A stretch of 64,000 nucleotides of DNA from CALBPI01 sp039821605 (GTDB taxonomy: Bacteria; Pseudomonadota; Gammaproteobacteria; Steroidobacterales; Woeseiaceae), in NCBI GenBank assembly GCA_039821605.1, contig JBCBNV010000001.1:434001-498000 (forward strand), given 5' to 3'. The translations under genes and the position numbers were made by a program. Positions 1 through 9,596 of this stretch are shown here, piece after piece (the first letter of the stretch is position 1; every line of letters begins with the position of its first letter). The notes under the pieces were generated by a model that was not told where the DNA came from, searched no databases, and saw nothing but the letters and a program-made list of their open reading frames with translations.

Positions 1-1092
1 CGACTGCGCCTCCCACGCAAGTTACTGCAGGTGGCCATGCGGCGTATCAGGTTTTCTGAACGGTTCCACATGTACAGCGTCGCCGATCGGACCTTCCTCG
101 GCGACTGCACCGGGATTCATTCAGATGGATTTCTGCCACAAGCGATACTGCTTCACTGGGTCGCAGATTTTGTCTCGCTGTCCGACATCGAGAGACTTCA
201 CGAGCAGTATTCGTGCCCAGTGTTTTGGTATTGCATGGATATGGCGCCGCTGACTGGCGGTTGTCATTTTGCATGGGAGTGCGACCAATACGAGGCTGAG
301 TGCGGCGCTTGTCCGGCGGCAAAGGGCAGCTTGGCTCGGCGTCAGGTAAACAGGTATTTTGCTGAGAAGTCGCGGGTGGTACAGCGCCGCGGTGTGAGGG
401 CGTTGGCGCCGAATCGTTGGGTGCAATCCCAGATAGCACGCTCAGCGCTGCCTTTCGGAGAGGCTCCGCTTTGCTACCTGCCCGTCGACGAGCGCGTCTT
501 TTGCCCTGCTGCAGGCACGCCGGCGTCGTCTGGGCCTGGATTTCGAGTTTTCTTTGCCTCAAGCTTCGACGCGGACGAGCGCAAGGGAAGTCACTTATTC
601 GCGCAGGCGCTGCAGTCGCTCGAGAGCATGCTGCTGGCTGGCGGTCGCGATCCCGCGGAGATTTTGGTGTGCCATCCCGGGCCGGTATCCGATCGATTGA
701 GTGCGCGTTTGCGCATTCGGTTCGAATCGGTGCCGTTTGCCGAATCCGAGCATGATCTGGCCGCTTTGTACCAGTCAGCCGATTGCTTTGTCAGCGCGTC
801 CATTGAGGATAGCGGCCCCATGATGGTCGTCGAAGCGATGATGGCCGGATGCCCGGTCGTGGCATTCGACGTTGGTGTTGCTGTAGAGCTCGTCGAAAAC
901 GGCCGCAGTGGCTTTGTCGTGCCGACCGGAGACTGCGAGGCGATGGCTGCCGCCATGTACCAGCTTTCGGGCATGTCAAAGAATGAGCAAGAGCGCTACG
1001 GGCGAAGAGCGCGAGATGCCGTGTTGCCGATCGCGGCGTCTCAAAACTTCGCGTCGCGATTGATGAGCGCGCTGCGTCTCGAGACAGGGTAG
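1..1092 (+). CDS. Glycosyltransferase family 4, 5'-truncated by window edge
   Basis: The frame is open from base 1 (363 residues visible), with a possible GTG at 31, but the conserved 'LHW' segment that normally lies about 90 residues in is only about 50 residues from the edge, so the true start is probably upstream. A cysteine-rich stretch (GGCHFAWEC...CGACP, about residue 85) followed by a GT-B C-terminal half with the nucleotide-sugar site around E-DSGPMMVVEAM and GCPVVAFDVG is typical of WcaC-like GT4 enzymes. It presumably transfers a sugar from a nucleotide donor to a lipid-linked glycan at the inner membrane. It lies 59 bases before gmd and is inferred to act on the same polysaccharide. 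Donor and linkage cannot be read from sequence. Confidence 0.85.
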   Translation, partial: RLRLPRKLLQVAMRRIRFSERFHMYSVADRTFLGDCTGIHSDGFLPQAILLHWVADFVSLSDIERLHEQYSCPVFWYCMDMAPLTGGCHFAWECDQYEAECGACPAAKGSLARRQVNRYFAEKSRVVQRRGVRALAPNRWVQSQIARSALPFGEAPLCYLPVDERVFCPAAGTPASSGPGFRVFFASSFDADERKGSHLFAQALQSLESMLLAGGRDPAEILVCHPGPVSDRLSARLRIRFESVPFAESEHDLAALYQSADCFVSASIEDSGPMMVVEAMMAGCPVVAFDVGVAVELVENGRSGFVVPTGDCEAMAAAMYQLSGMSKNEQERYGRRARDAVLPIAASQNFASRLMSALRLETG

Positions 1093-1151
1093 CGCATAAT
1101 TCGGCCCCCACGCATTACGGTCTAGTAACGACCGGGTTTTGGAGTCTATAG

Positions 1152-2240
1152 GTGAAACCAAAAGCGTTGATCACCGGTATCACGGGACAGGATGGTTCAT
1201 ACCTCGCAGAGTTACTTCTGGAGAAGGGCTATGAGGTACATGGCATAAAGCGACGTAGTTCGTCATTCAACACCGACCGCATCGATCACATTTACAGAGA
1301 CCCCCATGAGGACGATGTGTCGTTCTTTCTACACTACGGTGATCTCACGGATTCGACGAACCTGATTCGTATCATCCAAGAAGTCCAGCCAGACGAGATC
1401 TACAACCTCGCGGCGCAGAGTCATGTGGCGGTGTCCTTTGAGTCGCCGGAATACACAGCGAATTCTGACGCGCTCGGTACGCTGCGTATCCTCGAGGCCA
1501 TTCGAATTCTCGGGTTGACCAAGAAGACCAAGGTGTATCAGGCCTCGACGTCTGAATTGTATGGGCTGGTTCAGGAAACGCCGCAGTCAGAGACTACGCC
1601 GTTCTACCCCAGGTCGCCGTATGCTGTCGCCAAACTGTATGGGTACTGGATCGTCGTGAACTATCGCGAGGCATACGACATGTATGCCTGCAACGGCATC
1701 CTGTTCAACCATGAGTCGCCACGACGCGGGGAGACGTTCGTGACGCGAAAAATCACACGCGCCGTCGCGCGCATCAGTCTGGGACTTCAGGACCGCTTGT
1801 ATCTTGGCAACATGGACGCGCTACGTGACTGGGGTCATGCCAGAGACTATGTCGAGATGATGTGGCTGATGCTGCAACAGGATACGCCCACGGACTACGT
1901 TATTGCCACCGGGCATCAGTACTCCGTTCGGGACTTTGTTCAACGCGCAGCTGCTGTGGCGGGTATCAATATCGAATGGCGCGGATCAGGCGTCGATGAA
2001 GTGGGTGTCGATGCCGGCAGCGGCGAGACCTTGATTAAGGTTGATCCGCGCTATTTCCGTCCTACCGAAGTTGAAACACTGTTGGGAGACGCGTCCAAGG
2101 CGCACCGCGAGCTGGGTTGGTCTCCGCGCATGTCCATAGATGATCTGATTGCGGACATGATGACCTATGATTTGGAAGCTGCGCGTCGCGACGCGTTAAT
2201 GGCTCGCGAAGGCTATACGACCTACAAGTACCATGAGTAA
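1152..2240 (+). CDS. gmd: GDP-mannose 4,6-dehydratase
   Basis: Converts GDP-D-mannose to GDP-4-keto-6-deoxy-D-mannose, the first step to GDP-L-fucose. The 362-residue protein is full length for the family. The Rossmann motif GITGQDG (9-15), the STSE active-site segment (132-135) and the YxxxK pair Y157/K161 of extended short-chain dehydrogenases are all present. The start is GTG at 1152, with a GGAG ribosome-binding site at 1141-1144. The 3' end overlaps fcl by 8 bases, so the two are probably translationally coupled. The substrate is supplied by manC/manB at 6.7-9.6 kb. Confidence 0.98.
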   Translation: MKPKALITGITGQDGSYLAELLLEKGYEVHGIKRRSSSFNTDRIDHIYRDPHEDDVSFFLHYGDLTDSTNLIRIIQEVQPDEIYNLAAQSHVAVSFESPEYTANSDALGTLRILEAIRILGLTKKTKVYQASTSELYGLVQETPQSETTPFYPRSPYAVAKLYGYWIVVNYREAYDMYACNGILFNHESPRRGETFVTRKITRAVARISLGLQDRLYLGNMDALRDWGHARDYVEMMWLMLQQDTPTDYVIATGHQYSVRDFVQRAAAVAGINIEWRGSGVDEVGVDAGSGETLIKVDPRYFRPTEVETLLGDASKAHRELGWSPRMSIDDLIADMMTYDLEAARRDALMAREGYTTYKYHE

Positions 2241-3165
2241 GGACGACAAGGTTTTCGTCGCGGGCCATCGCGGCCTCGTCGGCTCGGCGGTGGTGCGGAG
2301 CCTGGAACGCACGGGTCATTCCAACGTGTTGACCGCGACACGGCAGGAGCTTGATCTCAAGGACAGGGCCCAGGTTTCTGCGTTCATGGAAGATCAGTGC
2401 CCCGATGTGGTCATATTGGCGGCGGCAAAGGTTGGCGGCATCAAGGCCAATGCGGAATACCCGGCGGAGTTCATATTCGACAACCTGGAGATCCAGGGCA
2501 ACGTTATCGATAGCGCGTACCGGTCGGGCGTCAAGAAGCTCACGTTCCTGGGCTCCTCTTGCATCTACCCGCGTTTGTCGCCGCAGCCGATGAGCGAGGA
2601 TGTGCTGCTGACCGGCGCCCTGGAGCCGACTAACCAATGGTATGCGATCGCCAAGATCGCGGGTCTGAAGATGTGCGAGGCTTATCGCGAGCAGTACGGC
2701 TTTGATGCGATTTCGCTCATGCCAACCAATCTCTACGGCCCCAATGACAACTTCGACCTCGAAACCTCTCATGTGTTGCCGGCACTGATTCGAAAGTTCC
2801 ACGAAGCGACGGTCAGTGGTAGCGACCACGTCGTTGTGTGGGGGAGTGGGACACCGCGACGAGAATTTCTGTACGTGGACGACCTTGCAGACGCCATCGT
2901 TTTTCTAACGAAAGCCTACTCCGACCCGGGGCCAATTAATGTCGGAACGGGAACGGACGTGTCAATCGCAGAACTCGCGACGCTCATTGCTCGCGTGGTT
3001 GGGTTCGAGGGCGACATCGTCTACGACAGTAGTAAACCTGACGGTACGCCGCGCAAGTTGCTCGATGTCTCGCGTATCTCAGAGCTTGGCTGGCGACCCT
3101 CGGTGACACTCGAAGCAGGTGTTGCCCAAACGTACGACTGGTTCAAAGCGTCGCTTCCTGCATGA
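2233..3165 (+). CDS. fcl: GDP-L-fucose synthase
   Basis: NADPH-dependent 3,5-epimerase/4-reductase that turns the gmd product into GDP-L-fucose. The 310 residues match the family length. Visible motifs are GHRGLVGSA (11-19), the GSSCIYP active-site segment (about 107-113) and Y137/K141 (YAIAK). It overlaps gmd at its 5' end and shares an ATGA overlap with the following glycosyltransferase, so gmd-fcl-GT2 form one coupled unit. The product implies L-fucose, or a derived deoxysugar, in the polysaccharide. Confidence 0.97.
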   Translation: MSKDDKVFVAGHRGLVGSAVVRSLERTGHSNVLTATRQELDLKDRAQVSAFMEDQCPDVVILAAAKVGGIKANAEYPAEFIFDNLEIQGNVIDSAYRSGVKKLTFLGSSCIYPRLSPQPMSEDVLLTGALEPTNQWYAIAKIAGLKMCEAYREQYGFDAISLMPTNLYGPNDNFDLETSHVLPALIRKFHEATVSGSDHVVVWGSGTPRREFLYVDDLADAIVFLTKAYSDPGPINVGTGTDVSIAELATLIARVVGFEGDIVYDSSKPDGTPRKLLDVSRISELGWRPSVTLEAGVAQTYDWFKASLPA

Positions 3166-4013
3166 GTGACCGGACCCTAGGGCGGGAGACCCACGCCCAG
3201 CCGAACCATACGCAAGCGGCGTCACCGAAGATCAGCGTGATCACCGCCGTGTACAACTGCGAGCACACCATTTCCGAGACTATCGAGTCGGTAGCCCGTC
3301 AGGATTACGACAACGTGGAGCATATTGTCGTGGACGGGATGTCCACGGATCGGACGCGTGAGATTGCAGCTTCCTATGAATCCGTAGATAAGGTCCACAG
3401 TGAACGTGACGAGGGAATCTACGATGCCTTTAACAAGGGACTCGCTATCGCGTCCGGCGACCTGATCGCATTCCTTAACGGAGACGACTACTACGCGAGC
3501 TCGGACACGCTTCGTCTTGTCGCCACGTACCACCGCGACAGCGGCGCAGACATTGTGATGGGCAATGTTGCGATGTTCTCGGATGCTCAGCCGCAGCGCC
3601 CCATTGTCCGTTACTACAACTCGGGCCAGTTCCGCCCCGACCGGATCGCTTACGGATGGATGCCGGCGCATCCCGCCATGTTCGTGGACCGCACCTTGTT
3701 CGAGCGATTCGGCGGCTTCGATAAGAGCTACCGTATCGGTGGCGACTTCGAGCTGGTTGCGCGCCATATGGTCAAGGGCAGCGCGCGCGCCTCACATATG
3801 GATAGAACGCTCGTCTTCATGCGCACGGGGGGCGCGAGTACGGGCGGTCTGGGCAGTAATTGGGTCATCCTCAAGGAAAACCTCCGAGCCTGCCGGGCCA
3901 ATGGTATCGACACCAACATGTTCAAGCTGGGCCAGAAATACCTGACGAAGCTCAGCCAGTTCGTGCGACGCCCTTCAGACCTGGAGCAAACTGACGCTAG
4001 TCCCTGGTGGTAG
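3162..4013 (+). CDS. Glycosyltransferase family 2
   Basis: A 283-residue cytoplasmic GT-A enzyme. It has the N-terminal SVITAVYN strand (25-32), the VVDGMSTD segment (57-64) and the metal/donor-binding NGDDY (106-110), followed by a G-x-MPAHPAMF acceptor-side motif seen in colanic-acid-type GT2 proteins (WcaE-like). It starts at the ATGA overlap with fcl, suggesting it may use GDP-fucose, although donor specificity is inferred only from position. No membrane segment is seen. Confidence 0.9.
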   Translation: MSDRTLGRETHAQPNHTQAASPKISVITAVYNCEHTISETIESVARQDYDNVEHIVVDGMSTDRTREIAASYESVDKVHSERDEGIYDAFNKGLAIASGDLIAFLNGDDYYASSDTLRLVATYHRDSGADIVMGNVAMFSDAQPQRPIVRYYNSGQFRPDRIAYGWMPAHPAMFVDRTLFERFGGFDKSYRIGGDFELVARHMVKGSARASHMDRTLVFMRTGGASTGGLGSNWVILKENLRACRANGIDTNMFKLGQKYLTKLSQFVRRPSDLEQTDASPWW

Positions 4014-4092
4014 GCCTTACCACGGCGCTCACTCGGACACCTGCCCATGGTGCGCTGAGCCCCAGAAAGATGGGATATGTGCCCGAACGTGC

Positions 4093-4120
4093 TTGTGTTT
4101 CTGGAGTCCAGCATTACAAT
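4093..4120 (+). promoter_or_regulatory. Candidate sigma70 promoter for the WecA-like gene
   Basis: TTGTGT at 4093-4098 and TACAAT at 4115-4120 are separated by 16 bases. They lie in the only sizeable gap (4014-4170) between the fucose genes and the initiating transferase. Match to consensus is good at -10 and moderate at -35; untested. Confidence 0.35.
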
Positions 4121-4170
4121 GCAAGCGCTGACGGGGGTTTACATAGTTCAGTAACCTGTGGTGAATCGCG

Positions 4171-5214
4171 GTGGACATCAGGATGGTCCCGGGCGCACTG
4201 ATTGCGGCCCTGTTTTGCGTAATGTTGCTTATGGCTTTGCGGCCTCTAGCGATTGCGCTCAATTTTGTCGACACGCCGGGAGGCCGCAAGCGTCACATCG
4301 GTAAGGTGCCGTTGACCGGCGGTCTGGCCATGTACATTGGCTTCGCTGCTGGCGCGATCGTCGCCGTTCCCTCCGCTGAAACGGGGTACCTCCTTCTCGG
4401 GGCACTGTTACTTCTTGTCGTCGGTCTTCTCGACGACCGATACGATCTTCCTCCTTCTGTGCGGCTCGGTACCCAATTTGGTGTCGTACTGCTCATGTAC
4501 TTCGGCGGAGACGTCGCGGTTACCTCGTTCGGTGACCCGCTTGGGTTAGGCGAGATTCGCGTCGAGCCTTTTTCCTTGGTTGCAACCGTTTTCTTCTCCT
4601 TGGCCCTGATTAACGCCATCAATATGACCGATGGCATGGACGGGCTCGCCGGGGGGATGTCCTTCGTGGCGCTTCTGGGGGTCGCACTGGCGGGTCAGGG
4701 CAGCTCGGCAACCGTTCTCGCCGTCGTCGGATTGGCCGCCGTTATCGGGTTTCTCGCGTTCAATTTCCCGCTCAAGATCAACCGATCGATACGGACTTTC
4801 ATGGGTGACGGCGGCAGTACCGTGCTGGGCTTCATCGCAGCCTCGCTCATGATCTCTGTCACGCAAGCGCCAAATGGCTACGTGTCGCCCGCGGTCGCGC
4901 TGGGATTCGCGGCCATTCCGTTGTACGACCTGACGTCGTGTTTCTTCCGCCGAATCATCGACGGCCGATCACCGATGTCGGCCGATCGCAACCACTATCA
5001 TCACATCCTGCAGGAAGCCGGCTTCCGGAGACGGCAGACGCTCGCGGTCTTGCTGGCTGCATCTGTGTCCGTGTTTGCGATTTGCTGGGCCCTGGAGGTT
5101 ACGGGTGCCGCAGATCACGTTATTTTCTTTGTGTGGCTGGGCTGCGGCGTCGTTGTTGACACAGGCTTGCGGTTGGTACGCAGAATCCGGCGACGCGCTG
5201 CCGCAAATGGGTAG
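4171..5214 (+). CDS. Undecaprenyl-phosphate sugar-1-phosphate transferase, WecA/MraY family
   Basis: Polytopic inner-membrane enzyme that links a sugar-1-phosphate (GlcNAc-1-P in WecA) to undecaprenyl phosphate. Of 347 residues, most are hydrophobic helices. The cytoplasmic motifs DDRYD (88-92), NAINMTDGMDGLAGG (148-162), GDGGS (212-216) and HYHH (275-278) match the PNPT superfamily. A GTG start at 4171 was used; ATG at 4183 would lose four residues and is equally possible. Since an EpsB-like initiating transferase is also encoded at 9761, the strain may make two lipid-linked glycans, or this enzyme may serve O-antigen or common-antigen synthesis. Confidence 0.92.
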   Translation: MDIRMVPGALIAALFCVMLLMALRPLAIALNFVDTPGGRKRHIGKVPLTGGLAMYIGFAAGAIVAVPSAETGYLLLGALLLLVVGLLDDRYDLPPSVRLGTQFGVVLLMYFGGDVAVTSFGDPLGLGEIRVEPFSLVATVFFSLALINAINMTDGMDGLAGGMSFVALLGVALAGQGSSATVLAVVGLAAVIGFLAFNFPLKINRSIRTFMGDGGSTVLGFIAASLMISVTQAPNGYVSPAVALGFAAIPLYDLTSCFFRRIIDGRSPMSADRNHYHHILQEAGFRRRQTLAVLLAASVSVFAICWALEVTGAADHVIFFVWLGCGVVVDTGLRLVRRIRRRAAANG

Positions 5215-5289
5215 TTTCGTGATATCGGTGTGGGATTTACGGGCTTTGGTGTGATTTAATCCGCGCGATCGAAGTTCCCGAGTCTCGCA

Positions 5290-6633
5290 ATGAAACTTAC
5301 AATTTTTGGCTCAGGCTATGTGGGTCTCGTCACGGGCGCCTGCATGGCGGAAATGGGCAACGATGTTGTCTGTGTCGACATCGACGCGGACAAGATCGAA
5401 CGCCTCAATAGGGGCGAGGTCCCAATTTACGAACCAGGTCTGGATGCCTATATCGCCCGTAATCGCGCAGGCGGGCGCCTTAAGTTCACGACCGATGTCG
5501 CAGAAGGCGTTAGCCACGGGCTGTTCCAATTTATCGCCGTAGGCACGCCGCCCGATGAAGATGGGTCGGCCGACCTTCAGTACGTGCTTGCGGTGGCACG
5601 TAGCATCGCCGAGCACATGGACGATTATCGGATCGTCATCGACAAGTCGACGGTTCCCGTGGGAACAGCCGACAAGGTCGCTGCGACCATGCGCGAAGTG
5701 CTGGCCGGGCGTGGCGTCGAGCACCCGTTCGATGTCGTCTCCAACCCTGAGTTTCTCAAGGAAGGCGCGGCCATCAACGACTTCATGAAGCCGGACCGCG
5801 TCATTGTCGGCACCGATAACCCACGCACGGCGGAGTTGTTGCGTGCCTTGTACGAACCGTTCAACCGCAACCACGACCGGTTCATCGCTATGGACGTGCG
5901 GTCGGCCGAGCTCACCAAGTATGCAGCCAACGCGATGCTTGCGACCAAAATCAGTTTCATGAACGAGCTCGCCAACCTGGCCGAGCGTTTCGGCGCGGAT
6001 ATCGAGAACGTGCGCGTCGGCATCGGCTCCGACCCGCGTATTGGCTATCACTTCATCTACCCGGGTGCGGGTTACGGCGGCTCCTGCTTTCCCAAGGACG
6101 TCCAGGCGCTCGCGCGCTCGGCCGATCAGGTCGGTTACGAGGCGGAGCTGCTTAAAGCCGTCGAAGCTGTGAATCACCGCCAGAAGCAAACGCTGTTCGA
6201 CAAACTGAGCCACGCCTACGGCGGCGATCTTACCGGCAAGACCGTCGCGGTCTGGGGACTTGCGTTCAAGCCGAAGACCGACGACATGCGCGAGGCGCCC
6301 AGTCGCGTGCTCATGGAGGCGCTCTGGGAGGCTGGCGCGCGCGTGCGTGCCTACGATCCCGAGGCGCGTGACGAAGCGCGACGCATTTACGGCGAGCGTG
6401 ACGATCTGGTGCTCTGTGACAGCGCCGACTCGGCGCTCGAGGCCGCCAATGCGCTCGTCATCGTGACGGAGTGGCAGGAATTTCGCAGCCCCGACTACGA
6501 CAGTCTGGCCGATCGGCTCTCCGACCGACTCGTTGTCGACGGGCGAAACCTCTACGACCCCGCGATGATGCAGTCGCGCGGCCTGCGCTATTTCGCTGTG
6601 GGTCGTGGCCTGAGCGTCGCCGACGCCGACTGA
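5290..6633 (+). CDS. ugd: UDP-glucose 6-dehydrogenase
   Basis: Oxidises UDP-glucose twice to UDP-glucuronate with NAD+. The 447-residue protein has the N-terminal NAD motif GSGYVGLV (7-14), STVPVGT (120-126), EFLKEG (154-159), lysine 220 in LATKISF and the catalytic Cys266 in YGGSCFPKD. All active-site elements are intact. It is a single gene with a 75-base upstream gap and an 88-base gap before manC. The product would give uronic acid in the polymer, an acidic polysaccharide. Confidence 0.98.
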   Translation: MKLTIFGSGYVGLVTGACMAEMGNDVVCVDIDADKIERLNRGEVPIYEPGLDAYIARNRAGGRLKFTTDVAEGVSHGLFQFIAVGTPPDEDGSADLQYVLAVARSIAEHMDDYRIVIDKSTVPVGTADKVAATMREVLAGRGVEHPFDVVSNPEFLKEGAAINDFMKPDRVIVGTDNPRTAELLRALYEPFNRNHDRFIAMDVRSAELTKYAANAMLATKISFMNELANLAERFGADIENVRVGIGSDPRIGYHFIYPGAGYGGSCFPKDVQALARSADQVGYEAELLKAVEAVNHRQKQTLFDKLSHAYGGDLTGKTVAVWGLAFKPKTDDMREAPSRVLMEALWEAGARVRAYDPEARDEARRIYGERDDLVLCDSADSALEAANALVIVTEWQEFRSPDYDSLADRLSDRLVVDGRNLYDPAMMQSRGLRYFAVGRGLSVADAD

Positions 6634-6661
6634 GTCTTATGTCGAAGCGTGATTCTTTCGA

Positions 6662-6689
6662 TTGTCACGCACGCCGCGGGCGGTATTAT
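6662..6689 (+). promoter_or_regulatory. Sigma70 promoter for manC
   Basis: TTGTCA (6662-6667) and TATTAT (6684-6689) with a 16-base spacer lie 33 bases before the chosen ATG of manC. Each box differs from consensus at one position. Confidence 0.5.
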
Positions 6690-6721
6690 CCCGGCTCGTC
6701 TGTCTCCCACTGGAAGCTGCC

Positions 6722-8146
6722 ATGGCTCGCGTAACTCCCGTCGTACTGTCCGGTGGTTCCGGCACCCGGCTGTGGCCAGCATCGCGCGCCGCGTTTCCAA
6801 AACAACTGCTGCCCATGGTCACGGCGGGCGAGACCATGTTGCAGCAGACGGTGGCGCGTGCGGCGCCTTTGGAGGGCAGCGCAGCGCCGATCATCGTTTG
6901 CAACGACGCGCACCGCTTTATGGTTGCCGAGCAGTTGCACGCCATGGGTCTCGCGCCAACCATCATTCTTGAGCCCGAGGGTCGCAACACCGCACCCGCG
7001 GTTGCGCTGGCGGCCATCGCAGCGCAGCGCCGCGGTGACGACAGTCTCATGCTCGTGATGCCGGCGGATCATGTCATCGAGAACGAGTCTGCATTTGTCG
7101 CCGCCGTTGAACGCGGCGTTGATGCCGCCGCGTCGGGGCACCTCGTCACGTTTGGTATCCGTCCCGATTCACCGCACACGGGTTACGGCTACATCCAGGC
7201 CGAGCTCGCGGGCGACGGCCCCGTGCCGGTCTTGAGCTTCAAGGAGAAACCCGAGTTGGCTGTGGCGCGGGAGTACGTCGACTCGGGTCGCTATCTCTGG
7301 AACAGCGGCATGTTCCTGTTCCGCCCGGACCGCTACCTGGAGGCCTTGTCGCGTTTCGAGTCCGAGATGTTCGCAGCCTGCGAGGCCAGCATGGCCGCGG
7401 CACGCGAGGACCTCGATTTCCTGCGCCCCGGCGAGGACGAGTTCTCCGCGAGCCCGTCGAACTCTATTGATTACGCCGTCATGGAAAAGGTCGACAACGC
7501 GATGGTCGTGCCGCTGTCCGCGGGCTGGAGCGATGTGGGTTCCTGGTCGTCGCTGCAGGAGGCGCGTCAGCGCGACGCGCAAGGTAATGCGGTCACGGGT
7601 GATGTGGTCCAGGTGGGTTGCAGTAACAGTCTCATCAGTGCCGAGAGTCGGCTTGTCGCCGCGGTGGGTCTCGAAGACCACGTGGTCGTCGAGACCAAGG
7701 ACGCGGTGCTTGTCGCACCCAAGGCGCGTGCCGAAGACGTCAAGGCCATCGTCGACCGGCTCAAAGCCGAGTCGCGTCCCGAGGTTACCTTTCACCGACA
7801 GGTCTTTCGCCCCTGGGGCAGCTATGACGGCGTCGACCAGGGCGAAGACTTCCAGGTCAAGCGGCTCATCGTGAACCCAGGTGCCGTGCTCTCGCTCCAG
7901 CTGCATCACCACCGCGCCGAACACTGGATCGTCGTGAAAGGCAAAGCGCGCATTACGCGCGGAGATGAAGAATTCGACCTGTCGGTCAACGAGTCAACCT
8001 ACATCCCGATCGGTGAGAAACACCGTATTGCGAATCCGTTCGATGCGCCCGTGCACATCATCGAGGTGCAATCCGGCGACTATCTCGGCGAGGACGACAT
8101 CGTCCGATTCGAAGACAACTACGGCCGCGAAGGCACCAATACCTGA
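6722..8146 (+). CDS. manC: Mannose-1-phosphate guanylyltransferase / mannose-6-phosphate isomerase
   Basis: Bifunctional type II enzyme making GDP-mannose (and interconverting fructose-6-P and mannose-6-P), 474 residues. The nucleotidyltransferase signature LSGGSGTRLWP (9-19) with FPKQ, and the C-terminal cupin isomerase half (from about 360, RPWGSYD...LHHHRAEHW) are both present. ATG 6722 was chosen over in-frame upstream codons because homologues begin at the MARVTPVVLSGG block, a GGAAG ribosome site sits at 6712-6716 and a good promoter lies inside the upstream extension. It feeds gmd/fcl and any mannosyltransferase. Confidence 0.96.
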   Translation: MARVTPVVLSGGSGTRLWPASRAAFPKQLLPMVTAGETMLQQTVARAAPLEGSAAPIIVCNDAHRFMVAEQLHAMGLAPTIILEPEGRNTAPAVALAAIAAQRRGDDSLMLVMPADHVIENESAFVAAVERGVDAAASGHLVTFGIRPDSPHTGYGYIQAELAGDGPVPVLSFKEKPELAVAREYVDSGRYLWNSGMFLFRPDRYLEALSRFESEMFAACEASMAAAREDLDFLRPGEDEFSASPSNSIDYAVMEKVDNAMVVPLSAGWSDVGSWSSLQEARQRDAQGNAVTGDVVQVGCSNSLISAESRLVAAVGLEDHVVVETKDAVLVAPKARAEDVKAIVDRLKAESRPEVTFHRQVFRPWGSYDGVDQGEDFQVKRLIVNPGAVLSLQLHHHRAEHWIVVKGKARITRGDEEFDLSVNESTYIPIGEKHRIANPFDAPVHIIEVQSGDYLGEDDIVRFEDNYGREGTNT

Positions 8147-8168
8147 GCGCTTTCGCGGCGACCGGCGG

Positions 8169-8177
8169 TGGTATCAT
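8169..8177 (+). promoter_or_regulatory. Extended -10 promoter for manB
   Basis: TGG followed by TATCAT (8172-8177) is an extended -10 element 27 bases before the manB ATG. It lies in the 58-base gap after manC. No clear -35 is needed for this class, and none is seen. Confidence 0.4.
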
Positions 8178-8204
8178 CGCGCCCACATTGCAGCGGAGCC
8201 GTCC

Positions 8205-9566
8205 ATGCCTATTACGATCCCGTCATTCAAGGCCTACGATGTTCGTGGCCGATTGCCCGACGAGCTCAATGAAGACATTGCGCATCGCATTGCCAATGCG
8301 ACGGCGCAGTATCTCGACGCCAAACGCGTTGTGATCGGGCGTGATATCCGGCTGTCGAGCGAGACGCTTGCCAACGCCGTCAGCGCCGGTCTGATCGAGG
8401 CCGGCGTCGAAGTGCTCGACATAGGGCTCGGTGGCACGGAAATGGTCTACTTCGGAACAGGCGCGCTGGGCGCCGACGGCGGCATCATGATCACGGCCAG
8501 CCATAACCCGAAGGACTACAACGGCCTCAAGATCGTGCGCGACGCGGCGCGTCCGATTAGCGCCGACAGCGGTCTTTCCGACATCCGCGCACTTGCCGAA
8601 CGCGACGAACGGCTCGTGGCGGATAACCCGGGCAAGCGCACGGCCGTCGACATCCGCGCCGAGTACGTGGCGCATTTGCTGTCCTACGTCGACACCGCGG
8701 CACTCAAGCCGCTCAAGATCGTCGTAAACGCCGGCAATGGCGGCGCCGGTACAGTACTCGATCTACTCGAGCCGCACCTGCCGTTCGAGTTCATCAAGAT
8801 CAACCACGAGCCCGACGGCACGTTCCCCAACGGCGTGCCCAATCCGATGCTCACCGAAAACCGGGTCGCGACGGCAGAGGCCGTCAAGACGCACAGCGCC
8901 GATCTTGGTATTGCCTGGGACGGTGATTTCGATCGCTGCTTCTTCTTCGACGAGCGTGGCGAGTTCGTCGAGGGCTACTACATCGTCGGTCTGCTCGCGC
9001 AGAGTCTGCTTGGGGCCAACCCCGGCGCCGGGGTTGTGCACGACCCGCGCCTGACCTGGAACACGGTCGAGATCGTCTCTGACAATGGCGGCCGCGTGAT
9101 CCAGAGCAAGTCCGGCCACTCCTTCATGAAGGAAGTGATGCGTGAAGAGAACGCCATCTACGGCGGCGAGATGAGCGCGCACCACTACTTCCGCGAGTTC
9201 TTCTACTGTGACAGCGGCATGGTGCCCTGGCTGCTCGTGGCCGAGCTCATCGGGTCGCAAGGCCAGCCGCTGTCGGCACAGGTCTCGGCCCGTATCGAGC
9301 GGTTCCCGGCTAGCGGGGAGATCAACCGTCGCGTCGATGATGCACGTGCCGTCATGGACCGAATCTGGGCGGAATACGAGCCCGACGCGGTGGCGAGCGA
9401 CACGGTCGACGGGATCAGCGTCGCCTTTGACGACTGGCGTTTCAATCTGCGCGCTTCCAATACGGAGCCGGTCATCCGGCTCAATGTCGAGAGCCGCGGC
9501 GACATTGCACTCATGCAGCGCAAAACCGATGAGTTGCTGGGCCGAATCGGGGGTGATGCGGCCTGA
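8205..9566 (+). CDS. manB: Phosphomannomutase / phosphoglucomutase
   Basis: Interconverts mannose-6-P and mannose-1-P (and often glucose phosphates), supplying manC. 453 residues. The phosphoserine loop TASHNP (around residue 97), the magnesium-binding DGDFDR (about 244) and the sugar-binding GGEMSAHHYF loop (about 323) are intact, and the C-terminal RASNTEPVIRLNVE phosphate loop is present. ATG 8205 fits the family N-terminus (PSFKAYDVRG) and has GGAG at 8195-8198. The frame is open further upstream into manC, but that part is not homologous. Confidence 0.96.
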   Translation: MPITIPSFKAYDVRGRLPDELNEDIAHRIANATAQYLDAKRVVIGRDIRLSSETLANAVSAGLIEAGVEVLDIGLGGTEMVYFGTGALGADGGIMITASHNPKDYNGLKIVRDAARPISADSGLSDIRALAERDERLVADNPGKRTAVDIRAEYVAHLLSYVDTAALKPLKIVVNAGNGGAGTVLDLLEPHLPFEFIKINHEPDGTFPNGVPNPMLTENRVATAEAVKTHSADLGIAWDGDFDRCFFFDERGEFVEGYYIVGLLAQSLLGANPGAGVVHDPRLTWNTVEIVSDNGGRVIQSKSGHSFMKEVMREENAIYGGEMSAHHYFREFFYCDSGMVPWLLVAELIGSQGQPLSAQVSARIERFPASGEINRRVDDARAVMDRIWAEYEPDAVASDTVDGISVAFDDWRFNLRASNTEPVIRLNVESRGDIALMQRKTDELLGRIGGDAA

Positions 9567-9580
9567 GTCACGCCGAGATG

Positions 9581-9596
9581 GGTGAGACAGTTCACG
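9581..9596. promoter_or_regulatory. CRP-like palindrome upstream of the EpsB-like gene
   Basis: GGTGA-GACAGT-TCACG matches the CRP/Vfr/Clp consensus TGTGA-N6-TCACA at 8 of 10 positions. A TACAGT -10 candidate at 9618-9623 would place the transcription start near 9630 and the palindrome centre near -41.5, the class II activator position. Two perfect copies of the same palindrome occur elsewhere in the window. Confidence 0.5.

Noticed and set aside
5311..6213. - strand open frame of about 300 codons opposite ugd
   Set aside because: ugd is intact with all catalytic motifs; the antisense frame has no start context or family resemblance.
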